Positions 24,906-34,823 of a stretch of 64,000 nucleotides of DNA are shown piece after piece. The notes under the pieces were generated by a model. That model was given only the letters and a program-made list of their open reading frames with translations, searched no databases and was not told the DNA's origin. The stretch covers positions 1 through 64,000 of the forward strand of contig JAFGJK010000031.1 of the NCBI GenBank assembly GCA_016929135.1, read 5' to 3'. The DNA is from Spirochaetota bacterium (lineage in GTDB: Bacteria; Spirochaetota; UBA4802; UBA5550). Numbering within the stretch: the first letter of the stretch is position 1; the number at the start of each line of letters is the position of its first letter. The position numbers were made by a program, and so were the translations under genes.

Positions 24906-25433
24906 ATGAACGTGACGTCCCTCTTCAAAAATCTGAGCATGGAGTACAAGGCAAGTATCCTGTTTGCGTTGTGTGCCCTGATGCTGTCGCTGATTTTCGG
25001 TGTCGTTTTTGGTGTCGGCGCCGGCACGGTGGCGCTGCGGAGCCTGTTCATGACGCTGTTCTTTGCCGGCCTGGGATTCGGGATCATTGCCGTCCTGAGG
25101 CGCTATGTGCCCGAGGTCTACACCCTGCTCGAGGGGATGAGCACCGACCCCGTCGCGGCGGAGGGTGCGACGGACGAAGAGGGGGAGGCGCGTGAGTACG
25201 CGCGGGAGAAGAAGGCGGAGGCTGCCGCGGACGATGGCGGGGCCGCCGTTCCCGACAGGACCTTCAACGAGCTGTCAGAAGAGGATTTTACAAAGCTGAC
25301 GAGTAATGTCGACGGCATCGGATCAGACAGAAAACTGGGGAAGCACATAATATCTGATGAAAAGATCGTGTCATATGAACCGAGGATCATGGCGCAGGCC
25401 GTGAGGACCATGATGCGGAGGGACGAGGATTAA
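24906..25433 (+). CDS. Conserved-position membrane protein of unknown function
   Basis: 175 residues with two hydrophobic spans near 17-40 and 46-63, then a charged Glu/Ala/Asp-rich cytoplasmic tail whose end ([20 protein letters not shown]) is more ordered. A hypothetical gene occupies the slot between flhG and fliA in other spirochaetes, so a flagellar role is likely from position. I recognise no domain. Its end is 17 bases before the sigma factor gene. Confidence 0.75.
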   Translation: MNVTSLFKNLSMEYKASILFALCALMLSLIFGVVFGVGAGTVALRSLFMTLFFAGLGFGIIAVLRRYVPEVYTLLEGMSTDPVAAEGATDEEGEAREYAREKKAEAAADDGGAAVPDRTFNELSEEDFTKLTSNVDGIGSDRKLGKHIISDEKIVSYEPRIMAQAVRTMMRRDED

Positions 25434-25450
25434 AGGCACCGGGTACCTAC

Positions 25451-26251
25451 ATGGACAATAAACGATACAAGGAATACGACGTCATCGGCGAGGACAAGCT
25501 CTGGGAGAAGTTCATCAAGACGAAGGAGCAGGATATCCGGGATTACTTCGTGATCAAGTACGCTCCCCTCGTCAAGTACGTCGCCGGCAAGATATCCATG
25601 GGGATGCCCCAGAGCATCGAGTTCGACGACCTGGTGTCATACGGCGTCTTCGGGCTCATCGATGCCATCAGCAAGTTCGATCCCGCCAGGGGGATCAAGT
25701 TCAAGACCTACGCCATGACCAGGATCAGGGGGGCCATATTCGACGAGCTCAGGTCCATCGACTGGATACCCAGATCGATCCGTCAGAAGGCGAAGCAGAT
25801 CGAACAGGTGATCGCCGATCTGGAGAACAAGCTCGGCCGGACGGTGGAGGATGACGAGATCGCCAAGGAGATGGGGATCACGAACGACGAGTTCCAGACG
25901 ATGCTGAGCAAACTGAGCGGCACTTCGATGCTCTCCCTCAATGATATCTGGTACCTGGGGGACGACAGCGACGAGCTCTCCATCCTGGAGACGCTGGAAG
26001 CCCCGGAAAACATGAACCCCGACGTACTCATCGAGAAGCAGGAGATACGGGACCACATCATAGAGGCGATCAAGAAGCTCCCCGACAAGGAGAAAAAGGT
26101 CGTCGTCCTCTACTATTACGAGGATCTCACTTTGAAGGAGATAGGCGAGGTGCTGGACGTCACCGAGAGCCGCGTCTCCCAGCTGCATACCAAGGCCATC
26201 ATGAGGCTGCGGGGGAGGCTGGGACGGATCAAGGCGAATATCGTCGGGTAG
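25451..26251 (+). CDS. fliA: FliA/WhiG-type sigma-28 factor
   Basis: 266 residues. It has sigma region 2 with [21 protein letters not shown] and [21 protein letters not shown], region 3 with [12 protein letters not shown], and region 4 with [21 protein letters not shown]. It directs late flagellar genes in most flagellated bacteria. Its likely inhibitor FlgM is encoded at 37.6 kb in this window behind a sigma-28-type promoter. Confidence 0.95.
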   Translation: MDNKRYKEYDVIGEDKLWEKFIKTKEQDIRDYFVIKYAPLVKYVAGKISMGMPQSIEFDDLVSYGVFGLIDAISKFDPARGIKFKTYAMTRIRGAIFDELRSIDWIPRSIRQKAKQIEQVIADLENKLGRTVEDDEIAKEMGITNDEFQTMLSKLSGTSMLSLNDIWYLGDDSDELSILETLEAPENMNPDVLIEKQEIRDHIIEAIKKLPDKEKKVVVLYYYEDLTLKEIGEVLDVTESRVSQLHTKAIMRLRGRLGRIKANIVG

Positions 26252-26273
26252 CCGGCGGCGCCGAGGGGCCTGC

Positions 26274-28241
26274 ATGGGATCACTGAAAGACCTGTTTATG
26301 GAAATCGAGTCCGAGGAGAAGTCCGATGACAGCGTCGTCGAGGTTTTCGCCGATTCGGTAAAGAGCGCTCTCGATCTCGCCTCACGGGAGCTGAGCATCG
26401 ACGTCTCCATGCTGGATTACGAGATTCTCGAGAAGGGGACCAGGGGATTCCTGGGCATAGGGAGGCAGCCCTACCGCGTGCTGGTGAGACCGCTGGAGAA
26501 CGCCCCCGAGCACGACGACCTGGACGAGCTGGAACGCAAGCTCACCGCCGACCATCATCCCGAGCTGACATTGAAGGAGAAAAAGAACGTCGACGGCAGC
26601 CACAGGATCAGGGTGCTGAAGTCCGGCGTGTGGCTTACCGTGTCGGCCCCGAAGGGGCGGGGGAAGCTGGTCGATATAAACGATGTCACCACCAAGCTCT
26701 ACGCGCTGCGCATCAGCGACGCCGACATGCAGACGGTGGAGAAGGAGGTGAAGAAGGCCTCCGGCAAGCCGGTGCGGATCGGCGCATGGAAGCCGAACCC
26801 CGAGTTCGACGGCTCCATGAACGTGGAGATGGTCGAAGACGAAATGAGGGCCTACGTGCACTTCATACCGCCGCGTTACTCAGGACGCCACATGGACTTC
26901 ACCGAGGTGATCACCGCGCTGAAGAACAACGGCGTGGTGACCGGCATCAGGGAAAAGGAGATCAAGGAGTATCTTGAGCAGATGGCGTATCTCCAGCCCC
27001 TTCTCGCCGCCGAGGGGCAGAAGGCGAGAAACGGACGGGACGCCTATATCGACTACAAGGTGCGCGTGGACAAGTCCAACATCCACTTCGAGGAGGACGA
27101 GAGCGGCAAGGTCGATTTCAGGAACATCGAGCTTCTGGAGAACGTGGTGGTGGGACAGATACTGGCGGTGAAGGTCCCCGCCGAGGAGGGGATTCCGGGC
27201 CGCACCGTGACCAACAGGATACTCCCCGCCAAGTCCGGAAAGGACATCAAGATACAGCACGGCAAGGGGACCATCCTCTCCGAGGACGGCACCGAGCTCT
27301 CCGCCGAGGTGAACGGCCAGGTGGTAGTGAAGAACAACAAGATCACCGTGGAGCCGGTCTACATCGTCAACGGGGACGTCTCCATGGAGACCGGCAACAT
27401 CATCTTCCTCGGGTCGGTCATCGTGAGCGGAAGCGTCCAGGACAATTTCGTGGTCAAGGCGGCCGGCAACATCGAGGTGAAGGGCTCGGTCCAGAAGGCC
27501 TTCCTGGAGGCCGAGGGGGACATCATCGTCTATTCCGGCATACTGGGCCGCGAGGAGGCGAAGATCGAGTCCACGGGCGGGTCGGTGTACGCCAAGTTCA
27601 TCCAGAACGCCAGGGTCATCGCCGAGAACGACGTCGTCGGCCCCGAGGGGATCCTGCATTCCTTCGTGGACGCCGGCGAGCGGGTCTTTTCCAACGGCAA
27701 GCGTGCCAGGATCGTCGGCGGCGTCATCCGGGCCGGCAATGAGGTGAACGCCAGGTTCATCGGCGCCGACGTTTCGACAAAGACGGAGATATGGGTGGGG
27801 ATCAATCCCAAGGTACTGCAGCAGATGACGGAGCTCGAATCGATGCGCGGGAAGATGGATGAGGAGCTGACGCAGCTCAAGTTGAACATACGGACGCTGG
27901 ATACGCAGAAGAAGAGCTCCGGGAAGCTGAGCGCCGACAGGGAGAAGATGCTCAATGAGATGAACGGACAGCGGGACAAGCTGGAGTCTCGCCTCGAGGA
28001 GATCAAGATCGAGCTGGAGGAGCTCAAATCCTACGTGGGGATGCTGGAGCAGAAGGGCAGGGTCAGCGCGGAGAAGACCGCCTTCCCTGGAGTGGATATA
28101 TACGTCAAGGACAAGCGCTTCTCCCTGAAGGACCCCTATAACAGCGTGAAGTTCTCCATGGAGGGGGGGGAGATCAAGATATCGAATTACGAGCCGCCTG
28201 AAGGGGGCAAGGCCCATCGCTTCATGAGGCGAAGGAGATGA
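26274..28241 (+). CDS. FapA-type (DUF342) polymer protein with Jag-like N-terminus
   Basis: 655 residues. The first 70 residues (SALDLASRELSIDVSMLDYEILEKG, then RGFLGIGRQPYRVLV) look like the Jag-N module. The central and C-terminal body is the DUF342 beta-helix (AKSGKDIKIQHGKG, VNGQVVVKNNKITVEPVYIV, VIVSGSVQDNFVVKA), ending in a coiled coil around 520-600 and a KDPYNSVKFSMEGG motif. Such proteins stand after fliA in spirochaete motility operons; the function is unclear, perhaps polar or cytoskeletal. Confidence 0.85.
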   Translation: MGSLKDLFMEIESEEKSDDSVVEVFADSVKSALDLASRELSIDVSMLDYEILEKGTRGFLGIGRQPYRVLVRPLENAPEHDDLDELERKLTADHHPELTLKEKKNVDGSHRIRVLKSGVWLTVSAPKGRGKLVDINDVTTKLYALRISDADMQTVEKEVKKASGKPVRIGAWKPNPEFDGSMNVEMVEDEMRAYVHFIPPRYSGRHMDFTEVITALKNNGVVTGIREKEIKEYLEQMAYLQPLLAAEGQKARNGRDAYIDYKVRVDKSNIHFEEDESGKVDFRNIELLENVVVGQILAVKVPAEEGIPGRTVTNRILPAKSGKDIKIQHGKGTILSEDGTELSAEVNGQVVVKNNKITVEPVYIVNGDVSMETGNIIFLGSVIVSGSVQDNFVVKAAGNIEVKGSVQKAFLEAEGDIIVYSGILGREEAKIESTGGSVYAKFIQNARVIAENDVVGPEGILHSFVDAGERVFSNGKRARIVGGVIRAGNEVNARFIGADVSTKTEIWVGINPKVLQQMTELESMRGKMDEELTQLKLNIRTLDTQKKSSGKLSADREKMLNEMNGQRDKLESRLEEIKIELEELKSYVGMLEQKGRVSAEKTAFPGVDIYVKDKRFSLKDPYNSVKFSMEGGEIKISNYEPPEGGKAHRFMRRRR

Positions 28242-28244
28242 CCG

Positions 28245-28571
28245 GTGGGCATTAAACCGATCGATCTTCAGACCAATATGTCCCACCTGAGCGATGTGGG
28301 GAAGAGCGAGCAGATCAGGAACGAGGCGCTGCTGCAGCAGCAGTCGGTGCTGGGGCACGAATCGAACGAGAAGTCGAGGCTGGTGAACACCAAGCTTGAG
28401 GAGGCGAAAAAGGGGGAGGGATCCGGCATACGGGATAAGGAGGAGGGGGCCGGGCAGGGTCCCCCGGGAAAGAGGGGCCAGGGTCGGAAGCGGGAGGAAC
28501 GGGAAACCCGTAAACCCGGGACGAGATTCAAAGACGACAGGCTCGGAAACATCATTGACGTGTTCAAATGA
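28245..28571 (+). CDS. Small basic hypothetical protein of the motility operon
   Basis: 108 residues from a GTG with AAGGAG upstream inside the end of the DUF342 gene. The N-terminus is Gln/Ser-rich and helical (MSHLSDVGKSEQIRNEALL), the middle is disordered (Lys/Gly/Arg/Glu), and the C-terminus FKDDRLGNIIDVFK is ordered. It has no recognisable domain. Its place between the DUF342 gene and the DUF6115-like gene suggests a structural or accessory motility role. Confidence 0.7.
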   Translation: MGIKPIDLQTNMSHLSDVGKSEQIRNEALLQQQSVLGHESNEKSRLVNTKLEEAKKGEGSGIRDKEEGAGQGPPGKRGQGRKREERETRKPGTRFKDDRLGNIIDVFK

Positions 28572-28619
28572 CCCCGCAGCGCCGCGGGGCCGCCGGTCCA
28601 ATAACAGGGAGGGAATGGA

Positions 28620-29357
28620 ATGCAGTTCTTTCTGCTGATACTTTTCAATATATTCATGGGGGCGATCCTCTACCTGGTCATCAGCCTCAAGCTGGAACGT
28701 TCCGCCACGGAGTTCAGGTCGCAGCGGCTGAGGAAGGAGATGGACGAGGTCATCAAGGAGTTCAACGCCACCGCGGAGCGGAACATCACCATTCTGGAGA
28801 ACAGGATCACCGTGCTTCAGAGAATGCTCGTCCGGAGCGGCCAGCTCAAGAGTCTCGACATATCCATTGACGATCAGGGGATAGAAAGGTCATCCCCGGC
28901 GGGCGGCATCGTCCCTGCAGAGGAGCCGGCCCCAGCCGAACCGTCAGCCCGGGAGGGGGGGGAAGGCCGTCATGAGGACGAGCCGGTCCCCTCGCTGTCG
29001 CAGCTTCTGGTGGGGAGGGTCCGGCACGGAATGAATTCCCTCCTGGACAGGATCGAGAGAAGACAGCCCTCCCGCGCGGCGACGCCGCTCCCCGGCGCTC
29101 CGGAAGATCCGGGGGAGAGGACGGCGGAGACCGCTGTTGATGCCGCTCCCCGCACTGAACCGGCCCCGGCGGTCGAAACGGTGCTTCTGGACGAGGATGA
29201 GATACGGCAGATGATCCGCTCCGCCGACAACCGGTATGATGCCATCTCCGATCTTCACAGACAGGGGTACTCGCTGGAGACCTTATCCAGGTGCTCCGGC
29301 ATTCCCGCGGGCGAGATCTCCCTTGTCCTGAATCTCAACAGCGCCAGGGCGAACTGA
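28620..29357 (+). CDS. Membrane-anchored coiled-coil protein with C-terminal helix-turn-helix (DUF6115-like)
   Basis: 245 residues: an N-terminal membrane span (residues 3-22), a coiled coil (about 25-70), a Pro/Ala/Glu-rich linker, and a C-terminal stretch YDAISDLHRQGYSLETLSRC plus GIPAGEISLVLNL that looks like a DUF6115/MerR-like helix-turn-helix. Similar genes sit beside DUF342 in motility loci of other bacteria. No start doubt: a GGGAGGGAA site precedes the ATG. Confidence 0.75.
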   Translation: MQFFLLILFNIFMGAILYLVISLKLERSATEFRSQRLRKEMDEVIKEFNATAERNITILENRITVLQRMLVRSGQLKSLDISIDDQGIERSSPAGGIVPAEEPAPAEPSAREGGEGRHEDEPVPSLSQLLVGRVRHGMNSLLDRIERRQPSRAATPLPGAPEDPGERTAETAVDAAPRTEPAPAVETVLLDEDEIRQMIRSADNRYDAISDLHRQGYSLETLSRCSGIPAGEISLVLNLNSARAN

Positions 29358-29383
29358 GGAACGGTACCGAGGAAACAAGGCCA

Positions 29384-30250
29384 GTGGAAATACAGATCAA
29401 GCGTCTTACCGAAGAGGAATTCAGGAAATTCGCCAAGCTGGTATACGAGGAAAGCGGCATCTTTTTAAAGGACACGAAGCTGACCCTGCTTTCCAACAGG
29501 TTGCGGAAGAGACTCCAGGCATTGCGGCTTTCGGAATTCTCCGATTATTACAATTACCTGCAGAACCTGACGCCCTCTGAGAAAAAGCAGGAATACGAGC
29601 AGCTGCTGGACGTCGTCTCCACGAACGAAACGTACTTTTTCAGGAACGAGCGGCAGTTCGAGGCGCTGGAGAAGCACTGCCTGCCCGACCTGGCGGGAAA
29701 GATACGGAACCGTCGGCTGAGGATCTGGAGCGCGGCGTGCTCCACCGGCGAGGAGCCCTACACCATCGCGATATGCGTGCTGGAGAACATGCCTCTCTTC
29801 AGGGACTGGCAGATCGAGATTATCGCCACCGATATCGCGCCGTCGGTGCTCGATTTCGGCCGCATGGGGAAGTACTCCGGAAGGAGGATCGAAAAGGTGC
29901 CGCCCTCGTTTCTGGAGAAATACTTCAACAGGGATTCCGCGAACCCGGAGGAGTACTGGGTGAAGGGCGAACTGAAAAGGATGGTGCAGTTTTCGTACCT
30001 GAATTTCTTTAAGAGTCCCTTCCCAAAAGAGATTGACATAATCTTCTGCAGAAACGTGATGATATATTTTGACAAGAAGCATCAGGCGGAACTTATCGCT
30101 AAATTCTATAACTCGATTCTGCCGCACGGCTACCTTTTTATAGGGCATTCGGAGACCCTTCATTCGATATCCGACGATTTTAGCTACCAGAAGGTATTGG
30201 ATTCTCCGGTCTATGTCCCGAAACCCAGGGGGAGGGGGGATGGATTTTAA
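29384..30250 (+). CDS. cheR: Chemoreceptor methyltransferase CheR
   Basis: 288 residues from a GTG at 29384. The frame opens at 29291 but that part overlaps the preceding gene. It has the CheR N-domain (LTEEEFRKFAKLVYEESGI), the SAM-binding WSAACSTGEEPYTIA, IIATDI and FCRNVMIYFD, and the C-terminal GHSETLHSISDDF. It methylates glutamates of chemoreceptors. cheD starts 10 bases before its stop. Confidence 0.94.
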   Translation: MEIQIKRLTEEEFRKFAKLVYEESGIFLKDTKLTLLSNRLRKRLQALRLSEFSDYYNYLQNLTPSEKKQEYEQLLDVVSTNETYFFRNERQFEALEKHCLPDLAGKIRNRRLRIWSAACSTGEEPYTIAICVLENMPLFRDWQIEIIATDIAPSVLDFGRMGKYSGRRIEKVPPSFLEKYFNRDSANPEEYWVKGELKRMVQFSYLNFFKSPFPKEIDIIFCRNVMIYFDKKHQAELIAKFYNSILPHGYLFIGHSETLHSISDDFSYQKVLDSPVYVPKPRGRGDGF

Positions 30251-30719
30251 ACTGATAAACGTGGGCATTGCCGATATAGGCATATCGGCGGCGCCGGACA
30301 TACTGCGGACCATACTGGGTTCGTGCGTGGGGATCTGTCTCTATGACCCCGGGGCCAGGATGGGCGGCATGTCGCACATCATGCTCCCCTCGATAAAGGC
30401 CAAGTCCACCTCGCAGAGCAAGTACGCCGATACGGCCATACCGCTCCTAATTGAAAAGCTCTTGGAGTTCGGCGCACGGAAGGAGCGGATGGTCGCCAAG
30501 CTCACCGGCGGCGCCACGATGTTCAACGTGAGCGAGAGCAGCATCATGGGAGAGATCGGGAAGAACAACATCGCCAAGGTCCGGGAGGTCCTCAGGGAAC
30601 AGACCATCGAGGTTGTCGCCGAGGACGTCGGGGGGGACTACGGGAGGACCATCGATTTCTACCTCGAAACCGGCGAGGTGAGGATCAAATCGATCGGCCG
30701 CGAGATTCGTGTCATATAG
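30240..30719 (+). CDS. cheD: Chemoreceptor glutamine deamidase CheD
   Basis: 159 residues from the ATG at 30240, which overlaps the cheR stop. The catalytic triad is visible: Thr/Cys in TILGSCVGICLYD, His in MGGMSHIMLP, and LTGGATMFN downstream. It deamidates receptor glutamines and in some species is regulated by CheC-type phosphatases. CheA and CheB are not in this window. Confidence 0.94.
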   Translation: MDFKLINVGIADIGISAAPDILRTILGSCVGICLYDPGARMGGMSHIMLPSIKAKSTSQSKYADTAIPLLIEKLLEFGARKERMVAKLTGGATMFNVSESSIMGEIGKNNIAKVREVLREQTIEVVAEDVGGDYGRTIDFYLETGEVRIKSIGREIRVI

Positions 30720-30727
30720 GGGACCCA

Positions 30728-31594
30728 ATGGAAAGCATGACCGGATACGCCTTCTTTGAAAAAGCCTGCAACCAGTTCACCTTCTCCGTGGAGCTGAAAT
30801 CGCTGAACAACAAGTACCTGGAGACCTACGTGAATCTGCCGAAGGTGATGAAGCGGAGCGAGAACGAGCTGCACAAAAAGCTGAAGAACTCCTTTGAACG
30901 GGGGAAGCTGGAGCTCTCGATCGACATCTACGACTGGGTGAACAACAAGCAGGCAACACTGAACGAGGAGGCGATCCGGAAATACTACGGTCACCTTAAA
31001 AGGATACACAGCTCGCTGAAGATCGATTCCCCCCTGGTGCTCGATGCGATCCTTCTGCTGGACGGCATTATCCAGCGGGAGCGGTCGCAGTTGAGCGGGA
31101 GCTCGCAGCGGGAGATCGACAGGGCGGTGGCGATGGTCATTAGAAAGGCCAGGGAGATGCGGATCGCCGAGGGGAGGACGATAGAGGCGGACATCCGGCG
31201 GTCCCTGCGGGAGATTGCCCTCCGGGCCGGCAGGATAAAAACGCTTGCCAGCGAATCCCTGAAGAATAAAAGGGACCTGCTGGTGAAGAGGATCGAGACG
31301 CTTGCGGTGAAGACGGTGAACGAGGACAGAATGTACACCGAGGTGGCCATCCTGGCGGACAAGCTGGATATAAACGAGGAGCTCGTCAGGCTGGGGGACC
31401 ATCTCGGCAAGTTCAGGAAGACCATGGGGGAAAAGGAGCAGATAGGCAGAAAGCTCGATTTTCTCGCCCAGGAGATATTCCGCGAGGTGAACACCATCGG
31501 TTCAAAATCGAACAGCTCCGAGATCGCCCATCACGTCGTGGAGATGAAGAACCATATCGACAAGATCAGGGAGCACTGCAGGAACATAGTGTAA
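30728..31594 (+). CDS. yicC: YicC-family endoribonuclease-like protein
   Basis: 288 residues. It starts MESMTGYAFFEKACNQFTFSVELKSLNNKYLE, the YicC_N signature, and ends with the DUF1732 region (ANTIGSKSNSSEIAHHVVEMK-like), including a long coiled-coil middle. YicC proteins cleave or destabilise small RNAs in enterics. It begins the yicC-remA-gmk block, common in spirochaetes and Firmicutes. Confidence 0.9.
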   Translation: MESMTGYAFFEKACNQFTFSVELKSLNNKYLETYVNLPKVMKRSENELHKKLKNSFERGKLELSIDIYDWVNNKQATLNEEAIRKYYGHLKRIHSSLKIDSPLVLDAILLLDGIIQRERSQLSGSSQREIDRAVAMVIRKAREMRIAEGRTIEADIRRSLREIALRAGRIKTLASESLKNKRDLLVKRIETLAVKTVNEDRMYTEVAILADKLDINEELVRLGDHLGKFRKTMGEKEQIGRKLDFLAQEIFREVNTIGSKSNSSEIAHHVVEMKNHIDKIREHCRNIV

Positions 31595-31648
31595 TCGCCG
31601 ATCCGCTCCGGCGTCTCATATACATATTCCAATTATCGGGTTGCGCAG

Positions 31649-31900
31649 ATGAAAACGTCCCTCATTAACATCGGTTTCGGCAACGCCGTGGTGGCGGAGC
31701 GGGTGATCGCGGTGATAACCCCCTCGTCGGCCTCGGGGAAGCGCCTCCGTGAGGAGGCGAAGGAGCAGAACGTGCTGATCGATGCCACCCACGGCAGAAA
31801 GACCCGGGCCATCATCATCATGGACAGCAATCATATCATACTGACGGCGATGCAGCCTGAAACCATCGCCAACAGGCTGATGAGCAATGCGCCCGAATGA
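31649..31900 (+). CDS. remA: RemA-like regulatory protein (DUF370)
   Basis: 83 residues. It is a ring-forming DNA-binding regulator family first described for biofilm matrix control in Bacillus. [40 protein letters not shown] and [12 protein letters not shown] are family segments. It overlaps gmk by 14 bases, so its level is tied to nucleotide and polymerase genes downstream. Confidence 0.88.
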   Translation: MKTSLINIGFGNAVVAERVIAVITPSSASGKRLREEAKEQNVLIDATHGRKTRAIIIMDSNHIILTAMQPETIANRLMSNAPE

Positions 31901-32513
31901 TTTCCCACTGGTGGTATCCGCCCCCTCCGGCACCGGCAAGACCACCATCATACAGCGCCTCATGGAGGTGGACGACCGGTTCCATTTTTCCATCTCCACC
32001 ACCACCAGGCCCAGGAGACGGGACGAGGAGCAGGGGCGCAGCTATTATTATGTCACCGAGGAGGAGTTCCGACGGATCGTCGAGCAGGACGGGTTCATCG
32101 AGTGGAACCGGGTCCACGGCAATCATTACGGTATCACAAAAAAAGAGATTGACAGGATACGGGAGCTGGACAAAATCCCGATATTTGATGTGGATGTGCA
32201 GGGCGCCGATGTGCTGCGGGGGGTTCTGGTGGATGCGGTATTTGTCTTCATCGTACCCCCCTCCCTCAGGGTCCTCGAATCCAGGCTGAGGAACAGGAAG
32301 ACGGATTCCGAGGAGCAGATCAGGATCAGGCTTGCAAATTCCACCGAGGAAATCAGACGATTCAGCCGCTACGACTACATAGTGATCAATGAGAGCATCG
32401 AAACCGCGGTAAGGCAGCTTCGGGCGATAGTGACCGCCGAACTCTGCAGGAAGGACAGAATCGCAACAGCAATCAATTCAATTCTGGAGGGAATCCATGA
32501 TCATACCCCTTAA
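31887..32513 (+). CDS. gmk: Guanylate kinase
   Basis: 208 residues. It phosphorylates GMP to GDP. The P-loop APSGTGKTT is near residues 12-20, [20 protein letters not shown] is the GMP loop, and [14 protein letters not shown] follows. Translation overlaps both neighbours (14 bases with remA, 17 with the omega-like gene). Confidence 0.95.
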   Translation: MRPNDFPLVVSAPSGTGKTTIIQRLMEVDDRFHFSISTTTRPRRRDEEQGRSYYYVTEEEFRRIVEQDGFIEWNRVHGNHYGITKKEIDRIRELDKIPIFDVDVQGADVLRGVLVDAVFVFIVPPSLRVLESRLRNRKTDSEEQIRIRLANSTEEIRRFSRYDYIVINESIETAVRQLRAIVTAELCRKDRIATAINSILEGIHDHTP

Positions 32514-32709
32514 CAAGCTTTTGACATTCAGCGGGAACAAGTATATATTCACCAGGGCCTCGATGGTGACCGTCGAAAAGATCGGCAATATCAAGGAATA
32601 CCCCGAGGATGAGAGCAAGTGGAAGGTGGTCCCCAACATTCTCAGACTGATGCTGGATGAGACCATCCACTATCAGTGCCTTGAACATACGAACGCAGAG
32701 GAAGAATAA
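32497..32709 (+). CDS. rpoZ: RNA polymerase omega-like subunit (divergent)
   Basis: 70 residues, starting inside the end of gmk with GGAGGG upstream. The order gmk-omega is the standard one. The pattern IFTRASMVTVEKIGNI followed by WKVVPNILRLMLDETIHY resembles spirochaete omega proteins as I recall them, but the usual RxxQL polymerase contact motif is not evident. Identity rests mainly on size and place. Confidence 0.6.
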   Translation: MIIPLNKLLTFSGNKYIFTRASMVTVEKIGNIKEYPEDESKWKVVPNILRLMLDETIHYQCLEHTNAEEE

Positions 32710-32726
32710 CAGCCATTCGGTGAGGC

Positions 32727-33635
32727 ATTATCAGAGCACTCGTACTGGTTGGTCCGACGGCAGCGGGGAAGACTGACCTCTCCCTGGAGCTGGCCGTACT
32801 GGGATTCGACATCGTATCGTCGGATTCAGTCCAGGTGTACCGCTATCTCAACATCGGCAGCGGAAAGCCGGGGAGGGACGTGCGGGAGAGCGTGCGCCAT
32901 TACTGCATTAATATCGTCGATCCCGACTACCCCTTCACTGCGGGGGATTTCTGCAGGGAGGCCAGAAGCGCCGGTGAGCGCATCGAGCGGGACGGCAGGA
33001 TCCCCCTTTTCGTGGGGGGGACCGGACTCTATATCGATTCGTTCTTTGACGGGCTCTCCGATATTCCACCGGTGGATCTGTCGGTACGGCGGAGGCTCCT
33101 GGAGGAGCTGGATGAGCGGGGGCTGGAACACCTGTACGAGGTGCTCCGCGAGGCAGATCCGGTCTTCGCCGGCTCCATCCACAGGAACGACCGCCAGAGG
33201 ATCATCCGGGGGCTGGAGGTGTTCCGGGGGACGGGGGAGCCCCTGAGCAGCTATTTCGGCGCCAAACAGGGGTACGGGTCCCCGCGGACGGTCTATATCG
33301 GGCTCTATGACCGCATGGAGGTCCTGAGGGAGAGAATCGACCGGCGCGTGGAGCGGATGATGGAGACGGGATTCTTCGACGAGGTGGTGGCGCTGCGCGC
33401 CATGGGATACGGGCCCCACCTGAAATCGATGAAATCCATCGGGTATCACGAGATCAACCTGTGTCTGGACCGGGGTGCGGATATTCCCGAGACGGTGGCG
33501 CAGATCAAGGCGAACACAAAAAAGTACGCAAAACGGCAGATGACCTGGTTCAGAAAAAATAGCAAAATTGAATGGTTTAGGCTTGCAGAAAAAGATAAAA
33601 TCGTCCATTATATACAACGGGTGATGGGATTATAG
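32727..33635 (+). CDS. miaA: tRNA dimethylallyltransferase MiaA (ATT/ATC start)
   Basis: 302 residues from ATT at 32727. It adds the dimethylallyl group to A37 of UNN-reading tRNAs. The P-loop [31 protein letters not shown], the VGGTGLYI catalytic segment and the [15 protein letters not shown] end ([13 protein letters not shown]) are typical. No ATG, GTG or TTG occurs in frame between the upstream stop (32721) and the P-loop; the first GTG (32835) would delete it. A GGTGAGG ribosome site precedes ATT/ATC. hfq follows. Confidence 0.9.
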   Translation: MIRALVLVGPTAAGKTDLSLELAVLGFDIVSSDSVQVYRYLNIGSGKPGRDVRESVRHYCINIVDPDYPFTAGDFCREARSAGERIERDGRIPLFVGGTGLYIDSFFDGLSDIPPVDLSVRRRLLEELDERGLEHLYEVLREADPVFAGSIHRNDRQRIIRGLEVFRGTGEPLSSYFGAKQGYGSPRTVYIGLYDRMEVLRERIDRRVERMMETGFFDEVVALRAMGYGPHLKSMKSIGYHEINLCLDRGADIPETVAQIKANTKKYAKRQMTWFRKNSKIEWFRLAEKDKIVHYIQRVMGL

Positions 33636-33654
33636 AAAAAAAAGAGGGGTGTCT

Positions 33655-33894
33655 ATGACTGCTCACGTGAACAACCTGCAGGATTTATTTCTCAATACTA
33701 CCCGAAAGGAGAAGATGGAGCTCACCGTATATCTGGTGAACGGCGTTCCCATCAAGGGTAGGGTGCTCAGCTTCGACAATTTTACCATTCTCCTGGAGGT
33801 GGATAAAAAGCAGAATCTGGTCTACAAGCACGCGGTTTCAACGCTGGTCCCCTCGAAGCCGATACCGTACAAGACCGATGAACCGCAGCAGTAG
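33655..33894 (+). CDS. hfq: RNA chaperone Hfq
   Basis: 79 residues. It is an Sm-like hexamer pairing small RNAs with mRNAs. Sm1 holds NLQDLFLN and [20 protein letters not shown]; Sm2 is YKHAVST at residues 57-63. The ATG at 33655 has AGAGGGG upstream; a GTG at 33649 is less likely. The miaA-hfq order is widely conserved. Confidence 0.95.
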   Translation: MTAHVNNLQDLFLNTTRKEKMELTVYLVNGVPIKGRVLSFDNFTILLEVDKKQNLVYKHAVSTLVPSKPIPYKTDEPQQ

Positions 33895-33902
33895 GCGGGG
33901 CC

Positions 33903-34793
33903 ATGAAAGGGCTGTTTAAAAAAACCGTGATCCTGCTCCTCCTGGCGGCCGCGATTTACATCCCCTTCTTTACACTGAGGATGGTCTCCCCGGACGAGAT
34001 CGGCGTGGTGGAGGAGAGGGAATCGGGGAGGGTGGCCTCAGTCTATATCGGACGCGTCAATTTCGTCTGGCAGGGGGCGCTCTTCTGGCTGTACCGGACC
34101 TACGAGGTTCCCACCACCGGATCAGTATCATTCACGGCAATGATTCCGGTCCCGCCCCTGCAGGACCTCAAGAGCGGACACTACGCGGTTCAGATTCCGC
34201 TTCGCGCCTCCTACGTCATCCAGCGGGAGTCCTTTTCGGACAGGGAGTATCTGAGTGATTACGGGGACACCCTGGAGGAGCACATCGCCTCGGTGATCAA
34301 GGGGGTGCTGGCAAAGGAACTGGATCAGTACTTCAGGCCGGCATACCGCCCGCCCCTCCTGGAGACGGGCATCGATCCGGTGATCGGCGAAGCGGAGACC
34401 AGGGCGGCGGGGGAGCTGAAGGATGCGGGGATACGGCTGTCGGGTTTGAAGCGCGCCGGCTCGCCGGTGATCCCGGACCTCCAGGTGTACAACGAGGGGC
34501 TGCGGTTCCTGGCCGACGTGCGAACCCTGGAGCACAAGAATGCCATGGAGCTCATCCAGCTCAAGATGGACCTGGAGAGGGGCAAGCTCTCCGACGAGGA
34601 GTATTACAAGAAGCTGTACCGGATGTCGAGGATCATAAAGCAAAATCCTGATATTATAAAGTATATTTATATTGACAAAATCACCGGTAATGGAAAGGTT
34701 AACCTCCCGAACGTTATGAAGGATTTCCCCGGTGGTGAAGGCAAGGAATGGCCGCGCTCCGCTGTAGGCGATGTTGATAATCTCAGACCGTAG
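33903..34793 (+). CDS. Membrane-anchored SPFH-like protein of unknown function
   Basis: 296 residues with an N-terminal membrane span (about 7-25) and no cleavage site. RMVSPDEIGVVEERESGRV followed by a beta-rich region up to about 110 and a helical region (AELKDAGIRL to KLYRMSRII) resembles band-7/SPFH proteins. In other bacteria hflK/hflC follow hfq, but this is not clearly HflK or HflC. It begins 8 bases after hfq. Confidence 0.6.
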   Translation: MKGLFKKTVILLLLAAAIYIPFFTLRMVSPDEIGVVEERESGRVASVYIGRVNFVWQGALFWLYRTYEVPTTGSVSFTAMIPVPPLQDLKSGHYAVQIPLRASYVIQRESFSDREYLSDYGDTLEEHIASVIKGVLAKELDQYFRPAYRPPLLETGIDPVIGEAETRAAGELKDAGIRLSGLKRAGSPVIPDLQVYNEGLRFLADVRTLEHKNAMELIQLKMDLERGKLSDEEYYKKLYRMSRIIKQNPDIIKYIYIDKITGNGKVNLPNVMKDFPGGEGKEWPRSAVGDVDNLRP

Positions 34794-34823
34794 CAATGAT
34801 ATTATATGTAAAAGGAGTAGTCT

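Noticed and set aside
26880..28601. 573-residue minus-strand frame
   Set aside because: It is antisense to the DUF342 gene and the small gene after it, without any motif.
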